Origin: Chitinophagaceae bacterium UBA4411
GTDB lineage: Bacteria; Bacteroidota; Bacteroidia; Chitinophagales; Chitinophagaceae
Reading direction: 5' to 3'
Assembly: GCA_002400415.1 (NCBI GenBank)
Contig: DGQP01000002.1
Coordinates: 509,284 to 573,283, forward strand
Length of the DNA stretch: 64,000 nt
Positions 24,669-32,427 of the stretch are shown here, piece by piece. Each line of letters begins with the position of its first letter. The stretch's first letter is position 1. The notes under the pieces are model-generated. The model did no database searches. It had not been told where the DNA came from and saw nothing but the letters and a program-made list of their open reading frames with translations. The position numbers and the translations under genes were made by a program.

Positions 24669-24753
24669 TTGGTTTATCAGTATAAAAATGTTGAAAAATC
24701 TGACCTGCCGGTCAACCAGTTAACGAATTAACCAATAAACCATTCAACCACTT
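24669..24753. repeat. Octamer word-repeat tract between TPR gene and rpe
   Basis: Five consecutive 8-base units each starting AAC occupy 24714-24753 (for example AACCAGTT, AACCAATA, AACCATTC). A related inverted word (TGGTTTAT, 24670-24677, complement of ATAAACCA at 24735-24742) opens the tract 5 bases after the TPR stop codon, so the whole can fold into a loose stem. It belongs with the similar tracts at 15235 and 21190. Confidence 0.55.
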
Positions 24754-24782
24754 ATCTTATCTTGCACCGCAAACAGACTGAT

Positions 24783-25433
24783 ATGCCGATTGTTGCACCT
24801 TCTCTTTTATCTGCCAATTACCTGAACCTGGAAGCTGATTGTAAAATGCTGAACGAAAGTGAGGCAGACTGGTACCACCTGGATGTGATGGACGGCCGTT
24901 TTGTCCCCAATATCAGCTTCGGCCCCATGCTGATCGAATTTTTCCGGAAAGCTACTACGAAGGTTTGTGATGTGCATCTCATGATCGAAGAGCCTGGTAA
25001 TTATGCCGAGCAATTCAGGAATGCGGGTGCTGATAATCTTTCAGTTCATATTGAAGCCTGCCCCCACCTGCACAGGAATATCCAGCAGATAAAAGCACTG
25101 GGAATGAAAGCAGGTGTGGCTGTCAACCCGCATACTCCTGTTTCCGCTTTAAGCGATATTCTTCATGATATTGACCTGGTTTGCCTGATGAGTGTGAACC
25201 CCGGTTTTGGCGGACAAAAGTTCATTCCTTACACCCTGGATAAAATTAAGCAACTCCGTAAAATGATCACGGAAAGGGGGCTGAATGTACATATAGAAAT
25301 AGATGGCGGGGTAACCCTTGAAAACGCCCCTTCTATTATAGCAGCCGGCGCTGATGTATTAGTAGCCGGCAACACCGTATTCAAAGCTGCCGATCAGAAA
25401 GCAATGATCAGCCAGCTTAAAAGAGTACAATAA
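24783..25433 (+). CDS. rpe: Ribulose-phosphate 3-epimerase
   Basis: This TIM-barrel enzyme interconverts ribulose 5-phosphate and xylulose 5-phosphate in the pentose phosphate pathway. Family motifs are intact: APSLLSANY at the start, HLDVMDGRFVPN, DVHLMIEEP, MSVNPGFGGQKFI and EIDGGV (metal ligands H and D in these motifs). I chose the ATG at 24783 (MPIVAPSLL), giving 216 residues; the open frame also has a TTG 21 bases upstream, but the extra residues are not part of the family. Confidence 0.96.
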   Translation: MPIVAPSLLSANYLNLEADCKMLNESEADWYHLDVMDGRFVPNISFGPMLIEFFRKATTKVCDVHLMIEEPGNYAEQFRNAGADNLSVHIEACPHLHRNIQQIKALGMKAGVAVNPHTPVSALSDILHDIDLVCLMSVNPGFGGQKFIPYTLDKIKQLRKMITERGLNVHIEIDGGVTLENAPSIIAAGADVLVAGNTVFKAADQKAMISQLKRVQ

Positions 25434-25462
25434 AATAACTTGTATAAAACGAAACGTATTAA

Positions 25463-25488
25463 TGATCGCAGGCAGCGGTCATTTTTTT
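25463..25488 (+). terminator. Terminator of rpe
   Basis: TGATCGC and GCGGTCA (one G-U) pair across AGGCA and are followed by seven Ts. The hairpin overlaps the last codons of the convergent GH16 gene. Confidence 0.8.
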
Positions 25489-26405
25489 GTAACCCGTACC
25501 CAATCCACCAGCATTTTACTCTTTCCGGCTTTGATCATTTCAAATGTAGAAGCCGGCAATCCATAAAAAGGCTCTTTGATTCCGTTTATTTTGTAGGGGT
25601 ACACACCGCCTACTGCAAAATTCAGGATCAGGTATTTCGGATTATCAAAAGCCCATTCTCCAAAAAATTGCGTCATCGGCCTCGTGATCCGGAGTACAGG
25701 TATACCATCATATTTGAAGAGTAGTGTATCCTGTGTCCAGTCCACGGCATACACATGCCAGTTGGTAACATCATTATCAGCGGGGAAATATAAACGGTCC
25801 ACAAGGCCTGCGTCTCCACTATATCCTTTTCCATGTATGGCGGAACTGATCCAGTCCTTTTCCCCAACGTATTCCATGATATCAATCTCACCGGTTTCAG
25901 GCCAGTTACCATTGCCCAGCATCCACCAGGCCGGCCACAGACCTGCCCCATCTGTTAATTTAATTCTTGCGGCAAAAGACCCATATGTAAACTCAGCTTT
26001 GGAACGGGTATTTATTCTTCCTGAAACGAAATCAAATTTTTGACCATCCTTTGTTATAAAACCGGGGGCATAATGCGGTTGTAACAATAATGCTCCGTTT
26101 GCCGCACCCTCCGCCTCTTCACCAGTTACTATCCTGATCACCGCCGCAGAATCAATATATCCCTGCAATTCATTATTTACGTGTATTCCGCTTATCTCTG
26201 TATTCCACCTGGAAGTGTCCAGTCTTGTTCCGGAAAAGTCATCGAAGAAAACCGTTTCACCTTCCGGCTTTGTTTCCTCTTTTGTCACCGGCACAGGGAC
26301 CTGCCGGTCAGAACACTGCGCTAAAAACAATGAACCAATAATTACCAGAACTGCTAAGCCTTTATTAATCTTAAACTGCTTCATGCCAGGAAAATTGAAA
26401 CCCAT
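25479..26405 (-). CDS. GH16 glycoside hydrolase, lipoprotein (third in operon)
   Basis: This 308-residue protein has a lipoprotein signal (IIGSLFLAQCSDRQ) followed by one GH16 jelly-roll catalytic domain (about 50-308). The catalytic ExDxxE motif is GEIDIMEYVG, with the nucleophile and acid/base glutamates intact. Other family landmarks are WPAWWMLGNGNWPETG and WHVYAVDWTQD. GH16 enzymes of this type usually cut beta-1,3- or mixed-linkage glucans (laminarin-like). Its ATG overlaps the stop of the preceding GH16 gene (TAATG), so translation is coupled; a second ATG 21 bases downstream is an alternative start. Confidence 0.92.
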   Translation of the reverse strand: MGFNFPGMKQFKINKGLAVLVIIGSLFLAQCSDRQVPVPVTKEETKPEGETVFFDDFSGTRLDTSRWNTEISGIHVNNELQGYIDSAAVIRIVTGEEAEGAANGALLLQPHYAPGFITKDGQKFDFVSGRINTRSKAEFTYGSFAARIKLTDGAGLWPAWWMLGNGNWPETGEIDIMEYVGEKDWISSAIHGKGYSGDAGLVDRLYFPADNDVTNWHVYAVDWTQDTLLFKYDGIPVLRITRPMTQFFGEWAFDNPKYLILNFAVGGVYPYKINGIKEPFYGLPASTFEMIKAGKSKMLVDWVRVTKK

Positions 26406-27223
26406 TACTGATACACTCTTACATAGTCAACTACTAATTGCTGTGGAAATAAGTTATCATCTACACCATGCTTGCCGCCCCAGTTACCGCCCACAGCGAT
26501 ATTGAGTAATAAATGAAATTCCTGGTCAAAAGGCCAGGCGGGTGTACCGGAATGTTCGTTTTTAAATGAATGAAATTTTACGCCGTCAATAAAGAAACCA
26601 ATTTCTTCCACCGTCCATTCTATCGCATATACATGAAACGCATTGTAAAGATCTTTTCTTAACTGACCACTTACCCGTTGTGTGCCTTTCATTCCATTAT
26701 AAGCCCCTGTATGAATAGCCCCGAAAACAGAATCGGGTAAATAACCGACATTTTCCATGATATCTATTTCGCCACTGTTGGGCCAGCCGCCATACACCCA
26801 GTTGGTGGGCAGCATCCAGATGGCAGGCCATAAGCCTTTACCGGCAGGTAGTTTTGCTCTTATTTCAATGCGGCCATATTTCCAGTCGCCTTTATTTTTC
26901 GTCACCAAACGGGCAGAAGTATAGGCAGCCCCTGAGTAGCTTTCTTTTTTTGTTTCGATAACAAGGTTCCCGTTTTCAACCCTTGCATTTTCCGGCCGGT
27001 TCCAGGTATAGAATTGTAATTCGTTATTACCCCACCCGCAGATATCAGGGCAACCATTTCCCCTATCATAACTCCATTTTGTGCTATCCGGGAGCCCGGT
27101 GTAGTTGAACTCATCAGCCCATACTAATTTTTGAAAAACAGACTGACTCTTCGCGGTTTGCTGAATTGATAACAGGACAGGAAGTAAAAAAAATACTCCC
27201 CATTTTATTGAACTGAATTTCAT
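26405..27223 (-). CDS. GH16 glycoside hydrolase, secreted (second in operon)
   Basis: This 272-residue enzyme has a Sec signal peptide (about 1-26, ending TAKSQS) and a single GH16 domain. The active-site motif is SGEIDIMENVG near residue 150. Substrate-binding tryptophans appear in GLWPAIWMLPTNWVYGGWPNSG. It has no lipobox, so it is likely free in the periplasm or exported, unlike the two lipoprotein GH16 enzymes beside it. A 138-base gap with a hairpin separates it from the GH16 gene upstream. Confidence 0.93.
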   Translation of the reverse strand: MKFSSIKWGVFFLLPVLLSIQQTAKSQSVFQKLVWADEFNYTGLPDSTKWSYDRGNGCPDICGWGNNELQFYTWNRPENARVENGNLVIETKKESYSGAAYTSARLVTKNKGDWKYGRIEIRAKLPAGKGLWPAIWMLPTNWVYGGWPNSGEIDIMENVGYLPDSVFGAIHTGAYNGMKGTQRVSGQLRKDLYNAFHVYAIEWTVEEIGFFIDGVKFHSFKNEHSGTPAWPFDQEFHLLLNIAVGGNWGGKHGVDDNLFPQQLVVDYVRVYQ

Positions 27224-27266
27224 AATAGTAGTTTGTTTAGGCCGGCAAGCCCCGGGAAGTAGTATT

Positions 27267-27310
27267 AAAAAGCGGAGGTAGTAACTTAAAGAAGTAATTA
27301 CGATCCGCTT
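27267..27310 (-). terminator. Possible attenuator between GH16 genes
   Basis: On the minus strand AAGCGGA (27310-27304) pairs with TCCGCTT (27276-27270) across a 27-base loop that can itself fold, and is followed by TTTAATACT. It could partly end transcription and lower expression of the last two GH16 genes. Confidence 0.4.
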
Positions 27311-27361
27311 CTTAATGACTGCTGATGAGAATGCTTGCTTTATGCGCTGCGAGAAAAATAA

Positions 27362-28381
27362 TTATTGGTATACCCTGATATAATCTATCTCCATGGTAGA
27401 ACTAACAAAAGCCGGGTCAACCGCACCACCGAAATTGCCTCCCATGGCTATATTAAGAATGATAAAAAAATTCTGGTTAAACGGCAGCCCTGCTGAATTC
27501 GGAAATGTAAAAAACGTAAAGTCATCCACTGATATTTTTATGGTGCTGGCAGACCATTCCAATCCATACCTGTGAAATTCAGTGCTTGCATTTGCAATCA
27601 CCACAGAACTTCCATCCCCGTTACCACCGGAATGGCCGGGGTGATGGAGAGTGCCGAATATTTTGTTCTGCTGGTTTCCCACATGCTCCATGATATCTAT
27701 CTCGCCACAGCCCGGCCAGGGGACGGTACTGATATTACTTCCGAGCATCCAGATAGCAGCCCAGGTACCAGCCCCAAACGGCAATTTTGCTCTTGCCTCC
27801 AGTTTGCCATATTTAAAAGAGAATTTATCCTTTGACAACAACCTGGCAGAGGTATAAGGGCTCCCGTTAAAGCTTTCTGCTTTTGCAATGATCTTCAGAG
27901 TGCCTCCGGATACAACAGCGTTATCAGGCCTGTTAGTGTAGTACTGCAGCTCATTGTTTCCCCAGCCACCTGCCCCCAGGTCATAACCCCATTTAGCAGG
28001 GTCAGGAGGGCCGGGTGTATCAAACTCTTCAGACCATATCAGTGACTGGGCAACAGTCACTGATACCTGTATTGATTTTGAGATAGTTTGACCAGACGAG
28101 CTTTTTGCTATTACATTAACTGTATAAGTACCAGAAGCCGGGTACCTGTAGGTAACCACACCAGATGCAACCGTCTGAAAGATGCCGTTACCATAATCAT
28201 AATCATAGGTAACCGCATTTGTTGCGGAGGCTGTGAATGCAACATTACCGCTGTTGTCCGTACTCACCACCGCATTTACAGTCAGATTCGTGGGTGCAAT
28301 ATTCGTATTACCCGGGCTGTCTTTACCACAGGAAAAACAAAGCAGTACTGCTGATAAAAATATGAATGACAATTGTTTCAT
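27362..28381 (-). CDS. PKD-GH16 lipoprotein glycanase (first GH16 in operon)
   Basis: This 339-residue protein has a lipoprotein signal (LSAVLLCFSCGKD), a PKD-like Ig fold (about 30-110, YPASGTYTVNVIAKSSSG) and a C-terminal GH16 domain (about 115-339) with CGEIDIMEHVG. The catalytic residues are intact and the substrate-groove tryptophans are present (GTWAAIWMLGSN). Being lipid-anchored and next to SusC/SusD, it probably sits on the outer surface and makes the first cuts in the glucan. It is 4 bases after the upstream gene. Confidence 0.93.
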   Translation of the reverse strand: MKQLSFIFLSAVLLCFSCGKDSPGNTNIAPTNLTVNAVVSTDNSGNVAFTASATNAVTYDYDYGNGIFQTVASGVVTYRYPASGTYTVNVIAKSSSGQTISKSIQVSVTVAQSLIWSEEFDTPGPPDPAKWGYDLGAGGWGNNELQYYTNRPDNAVVSGGTLKIIAKAESFNGSPYTSARLLSKDKFSFKYGKLEARAKLPFGAGTWAAIWMLGSNISTVPWPGCGEIDIMEHVGNQQNKIFGTLHHPGHSGGNGDGSSVVIANASTEFHRYGLEWSASTIKISVDDFTFFTFPNSAGLPFNQNFFIILNIAMGGNFGGAVDPAFVSSTMEIDYIRVYQ

Positions 28382-28385
28382 GTAC

Positions 28386-29285
28386 CTATGGTTTTACTTT
28401 TAATTTCTGGTACCAGGAGTTTCCATCTATACCAATATTACGCAGATTCATTTCTGTCGCCGTTAAAGACAGAATCTCGTAGGTGGTGCCACCTGTTCCA
28501 AAATTAATAATGCCATTCCCCGGAACCGTGAACTGGATCCTGGTAGAGTTGGCAGGCGTTGAGGCCGAAGTGGCATCCATAAACGTCAGCATCCTGGTGC
28601 CACCGGTATTAATGGCATAACAATTATCCCCTCCGCTGAATCCATAAAAACCGGATGCAGCTCCAATAGAGAAGGATGTACCCTTATTATCAATTGTCAT
28701 GGATATCCTGTTCAGGTTATCCTTTGAAAAAGTGATCTCATCATCATAAGCACAGGCTTCACGGGTATTCGGGGGGGCCGCATACCAGATGGGTGCAAAC
28801 TGATCAGCCGGTCCCACGCCAAAATGCCCGGTAGCATCATGATCGGTGATCCAGATACGGGATGAGCCATTCGTTAAATTGGCAATGATATTGGCCGGTA
28901 TTTCAAAGGCCACAAATACAGTAATCCTTTTGCTGATAGTAGTAGTAACACCAGCAGTACCGATTGCGTTTACTGTTATCGTATAACTATAGGTACCGGG
29001 GTTGCTGTATTTATACGTCAAAGTACCAGATGGCACCACCCTTGTTACACCATCACCAAAATCGATATTATAAGTAAGCGCATCACTGGCTGCAGCAGTG
29101 ATAGTTACATTACCAGTTCCGTTGCCATTCGGATTAGCCACATCTGCACCGGCTATAGCCGTGGTGAGTGTAAGCCCAGTGGGTGTTTTAATATCCCCTA
29201 AAGAATATTCCTGTTTCTTGCAACCGCTGAAAGCGATCAGCACGGCAAGAACCAAAATTCCGGTAGATTTTATAGTCGTTATCAT
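28386..29285 (-). CDS. PKD-domain surface lipoprotein of the glycan locus
   Basis: This 299-residue protein has a lipoprotein signal (VLIAFSGCKKQEY, Cys near residue 22) and a PKD-like fold (about 35-125; GTVNITAAAS-type start and YKYSNPGTYSYTITV). The C-terminal beta-rich domain (about 130-299) has no recognized family, with DHDATGHFGVGP and GIINFGTGGTTYEILSLT as landmarks. By position (SusE/SGBP slot) it is probably a glycan-binding protein; no catalytic motif is visible. Confidence 0.8.
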   Translation of the reverse strand: MITTIKSTGILVLAVLIAFSGCKKQEYSLGDIKTPTGLTLTTAIAGADVANPNGNGTGNVTITAAASDALTYNIDFGDGVTRVVPSGTLTYKYSNPGTYSYTITVNAIGTAGVTTTISKRITVFVAFEIPANIIANLTNGSSRIWITDHDATGHFGVGPADQFAPIWYAAPPNTREACAYDDEITFSKDNLNRISMTIDNKGTSFSIGAASGFYGFSGGDNCYAINTGGTRMLTFMDATSASTPANSTRIQFTVPGNGIINFGTGGTTYEILSLTATEMNLRNIGIDGNSWYQKLKVKP

Positions 29286-29303
29286 ATCAATTACTTTTTT
29301 GAA

Positions 29304-30866
29304 TTAATTAAGCCTGATGTCATCGAAATAGAAAGTAAAGTTGGCAGAACCATCGCCCGGTGTGCCATTATCAAAGATCATTACGATCTTCTGGTAAGAG
29401 TTAGCCGTGTTGATAGCACTGTAATCGAATGTCAGTTCTTCCCATGCATTAGCTACAGTTGTCAGTACTTCTTTTTCATAACTGATACCTCCATTCGTCA
29501 GGTTCTCCACTTTCAGCAGCACTTTAGCGCCTACTCTTGGTGAGTACACTTTCATTTTAAACGTATGTAACACAGAAAAATCGATAGGGTTACTCAGGGA
29601 AAGGAAGCTACCGCCCCAGGGCTGACCGGCATTTTTGATCATCCTGCTAACCTTAGCACTGGTATTGATGCCACCCGGCTGAGGGTTATCTATGACAGTT
29701 ACATTGCCACCATCAAAATCGAACCAGCCGTAGGTGATCGGAGATTCAAATGTGAGTGGTAAATCAATCGGCAAGCTGTTAACGAGGCGTATATCATCAA
29801 ACAGGAAAGTAAAATTGGCGGAGCCATCTCCCATGGTGCCATTATCAAATATCAGTACAATACGGTTGTAATTGTTAGCTGTATTAACAGCGCTGTAATC
29901 AAATACCAGGTCTTCCCATGTATTCGCTGCAGTTGTTAAAACTTCCTTTTCAAAATTAATTGCCCCATTTGCTGAATTCTCTACCTTCAAAAGTACTTTA
30001 GCGCCCACCCGCGGAGAATATACTTTCATCCGGAATATCTTATTGGCAGAGAAATCAATATTGCTGCTAAGGGTGATATGGCTTCCTCCCCAGGTCTGGC
30101 CAGCATTCTTCACCATTTTACCAACTTTGGCGCTTGTATTTATACCATTAGCCTGTGGGTTATTGATCTTGGTGACATCACCACCATCAAAATTGGTGAA
30201 GGTATAATTGATTGTTGCAGATTCGAATGTAATGGGCAACAATAGCGGATCAACAATCGTAATCTGCCTTGTAAGTTCAGTGGTGGCAGCTCCGCCACTG
30301 AACGCAATAACTCTGACCGTATAAGTTCCGACAGCTGCATATGTATGACTAACTGTTGCTCCTTCCAGGAAAGTAACCGGCACTTCGTTGGGCACATCCC
30401 CGAAATATACTTTGAAATTGGTTTCATACAGGGCTGATGCAGATACATTCAGTTTAAAATTGTTTGCTGCGTCAATAGCTGTGGTCACATCCAGGTTCTC
30501 GGGTGCCCGGAAGGAAACCGTGAGTTGTTTTGTAAGTTCTGTTGTTTTACCGGTAATACTGTATGCAATAAGTTTTACGGTATAGACACCTTCGGCATAG
30601 GCATGCCGGGTATTTTTCCCGGGCTGCACCTTGGCCGGTGTTGCGGTGGCATCACCATAATATACCTCATAGGAAGAGACGCCTTCTCCGTTGGGAGTGA
30701 TCGTTACCAATCCTGTATTATCCTGTGTGATCTCAAAAAGAAGATTCAGGTTGGCAGGCACTGCCGCAGTATCCAGGAAAGACAGATCATCGTAAGTTTC
30801 TTTTTTACAGCTTACTACTACCGAGAGTAGGAAGGCTATGCTTAAAAAATATTTCAATGCTTTCAT
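29304..30866 (-). CDS. Surface glycan-binding lipoprotein with PKD and tandem carbohydrate-binding modules
   Basis: This 520-residue protein has a lipoprotein signal (LLSVVVSCKKETYDD), two PKD-like folds (about 35-120 and 120-205) and then two copies of a 150-residue beta-sandwich module (about 210-365 and 365-520). The modules share runs such as MKVYSPRVGAKVLLKVEN, NGINTSAKV or GGINTSAKV, and DGSANFTF, ending with FDDIRL. They look like carbohydrate-binding modules of the beta-sandwich type. As a lipoprotein just downstream of SusD it is the likely SusE-like surface glycan-binding protein. Confidence 0.88.
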   Translation of the reverse strand: MKALKYFLSIAFLLSVVVSCKKETYDDLSFLDTAAVPANLNLLFEITQDNTGLVTITPNGEGVSSYEVYYGDATATPAKVQPGKNTRHAYAEGVYTVKLIAYSITGKTTELTKQLTVSFRAPENLDVTTAIDAANNFKLNVSASALYETNFKVYFGDVPNEVPVTFLEGATVSHTYAAVGTYTVRVIAFSGGAATTELTRQITIVDPLLLPITFESATINYTFTNFDGGDVTKINNPQANGINTSAKVGKMVKNAGQTWGGSHITLSSNIDFSANKIFRMKVYSPRVGAKVLLKVENSANGAINFEKEVLTTAANTWEDLVFDYSAVNTANNYNRIVLIFDNGTMGDGSANFTFLFDDIRLVNSLPIDLPLTFESPITYGWFDFDGGNVTVIDNPQPGGINTSAKVSRMIKNAGQPWGGSFLSLSNPIDFSVLHTFKMKVYSPRVGAKVLLKVENLTNGGISYEKEVLTTVANAWEELTFDYSAINTANSYQKIVMIFDNGTPGDGSANFTFYFDDIRLN

Positions 30867-30891
30867 AATTGTTTTTTTAATTGGTGAGTGA

Positions 30892-32403
30892 TCAATACCC
30901 CGGGTTTTGAGTTAATCCGGAAATATTCACTTCCTGCTGGGGAATCGGGAACACTTCATGTTTACCGGCAGTAAACCCGGTGATTTTTGCTGCTGCCGTT
31001 CCTGTTCTCACTAAATCAAAGAAACGGTCCCCTTCCATTGCCAGTTCCAGCCTGCGTTCATCCAGGATTGACTGGTATAAAGCGGCACCCGTTGTAGTAA
31101 TATCATGCAGGTTATCCCCGAAAGCACGGCGGCGAACTAAATTCAGGTAAGTCTGTGCCTTAGTATCATTTGGTGCAGTTGCTTTATTGTTTGCTTCAGC
31201 GGCCATCAATAACACATCTGCATAACGGATCGTCCTGTAATTATTCAGGTAGTTCAATTCCAGCTGACCGGAGGTTTGTCCTTTTCTGGGCAGGTATTTC
31301 TGGTTATACAAACCGGTGTTCTTATAAGGAGCCACCTGGTAAGTAATATTGAAAGAAGGGTTTGCCACTTTATAAGCTTCGATATCTAAAATAGTAGCAT
31401 CCTTTCGCTGATCACCTGCGGCATAGGCAGCAGCAAGGTTTTGCGTCGGTAAATTAGTACTCCAGCCCGCAGCGTATGGCATAGCAGCTGTACCGTTCAA
31501 TCCCCTGATGCCACATTGTTGTACGGAGAGATTTCCCTGCCCTCTTGTTACACCACCCCAGTTATAATAAGGAGAAGTATTTGAATATTGAATTTCAAAA
31601 ACAGATTCAGGTCCGTTTTCCCCGGTTACCAGGAATATAGAAGCAAAATCACTTACCAGGCTGAATGCGTTGGAAGAAATAACATTTTCAAGCATTGCAG
31701 CAGCTGCATCATATTTCTTTTGATAGAGTAATACCTTGCCCAGCAATGCCTGTGCAGCGTATTTTGTTACCCTTCCCTTTTGCACCTGCACAGCAGGTAA
31801 TACGGTAATAGCATTATTAAGATCAACCTCAATTTGCTTGTACACATCTGCAGCAGGCGATCTTTCCAATGTTTTGGATTCTGCCAGGCTCAGGCGTTTA
31901 TCAACAAACAAGGGCACATCACCGAAGAATTTCACCAAGGTGAAATAATAATAAGCTCTCAGGAAATAAACTTCTCCATACAGGGCATCCTTTCCCGCAA
32001 AATCAACAGTGTTGCCGGCCAGGTTAGTAGCCTTATACTGGTGCATATAGTTAGCCCTGTTGATACCTTCATAGGAAGCCTGCCACAATTCAGTCAGAGT
32101 TGAGTTAACCGGTGTATGTGTGTAATCATCGATTTGCTGCAGGGACAATACATCCGAAGCATTTTCACCACCACTTACAGCATTATCAGATGCAATTTCA
32201 CCAACCACAACGGCCTGATTCAGCCATTGTATCGGCGTATACACGCTGATAGCCATCGTACGATAATCAGATTCAGATTTCAGGTAATCCAGTTCCGTGA
32301 TCCTGAAGTCATCGTGTGGATTGTAATCCACCCACTTCTTGCAGGAAGTAAGCAGGGTAGCCAGGAACAGCAGGCCTGCTATTTTTATATTACTATTCTT
32401 CAT
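30892..32403 (-). CDS. susD: SusD/RagB-type nutrient-binding lipoprotein
   Basis: This 503-residue protein has a lipoprotein signal (LFLATLLTSCKKWVDYNP, Cys at 21), the N-terminal SusD-like TPR region (about 30-220, with YGEVYFLRAYYYFTLVKFFGDVPLF) and the C-terminal RagB/SusD domain (about 300-503, with RYADVLLMAAEANNK and LDERRLELAMEGDRFFDLVRTG). SusD proteins lie over the SusC channel on the outer surface and bind the oligosaccharide. It is 24 bases after the SusC gene. Confidence 0.96.
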   Translation of the reverse strand: MKNSNIKIAGLLFLATLLTSCKKWVDYNPHDDFRITELDYLKSESDYRTMAISVYTPIQWLNQAVVVGEIASDNAVSGGENASDVLSLQQIDDYTHTPVNSTLTELWQASYEGINRANYMHQYKATNLAGNTVDFAGKDALYGEVYFLRAYYYFTLVKFFGDVPLFVDKRLSLAESKTLERSPAADVYKQIEVDLNNAITVLPAVQVQKGRVTKYAAQALLGKVLLYQKKYDAAAAMLENVISSNAFSLVSDFASIFLVTGENGPESVFEIQYSNTSPYYNWGGVTRGQGNLSVQQCGIRGLNGTAAMPYAAGWSTNLPTQNLAAAYAAGDQRKDATILDIEAYKVANPSFNITYQVAPYKNTGLYNQKYLPRKGQTSGQLELNYLNNYRTIRYADVLLMAAEANNKATAPNDTKAQTYLNLVRRRAFGDNLHDITTTGAALYQSILDERRLELAMEGDRFFDLVRTGTAAAKITGFTAGKHEVFPIPQQEVNISGLTQNPGY

Positions 32404-32427
32404 TGTAATCTGTTTTAAATTAAAGTT

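Noticed and set aside
24762..24782. TTG start for rpe
   Set aside because: The added residues HRKQTD are not family-like and the ATG at 24783 matches the usual start.
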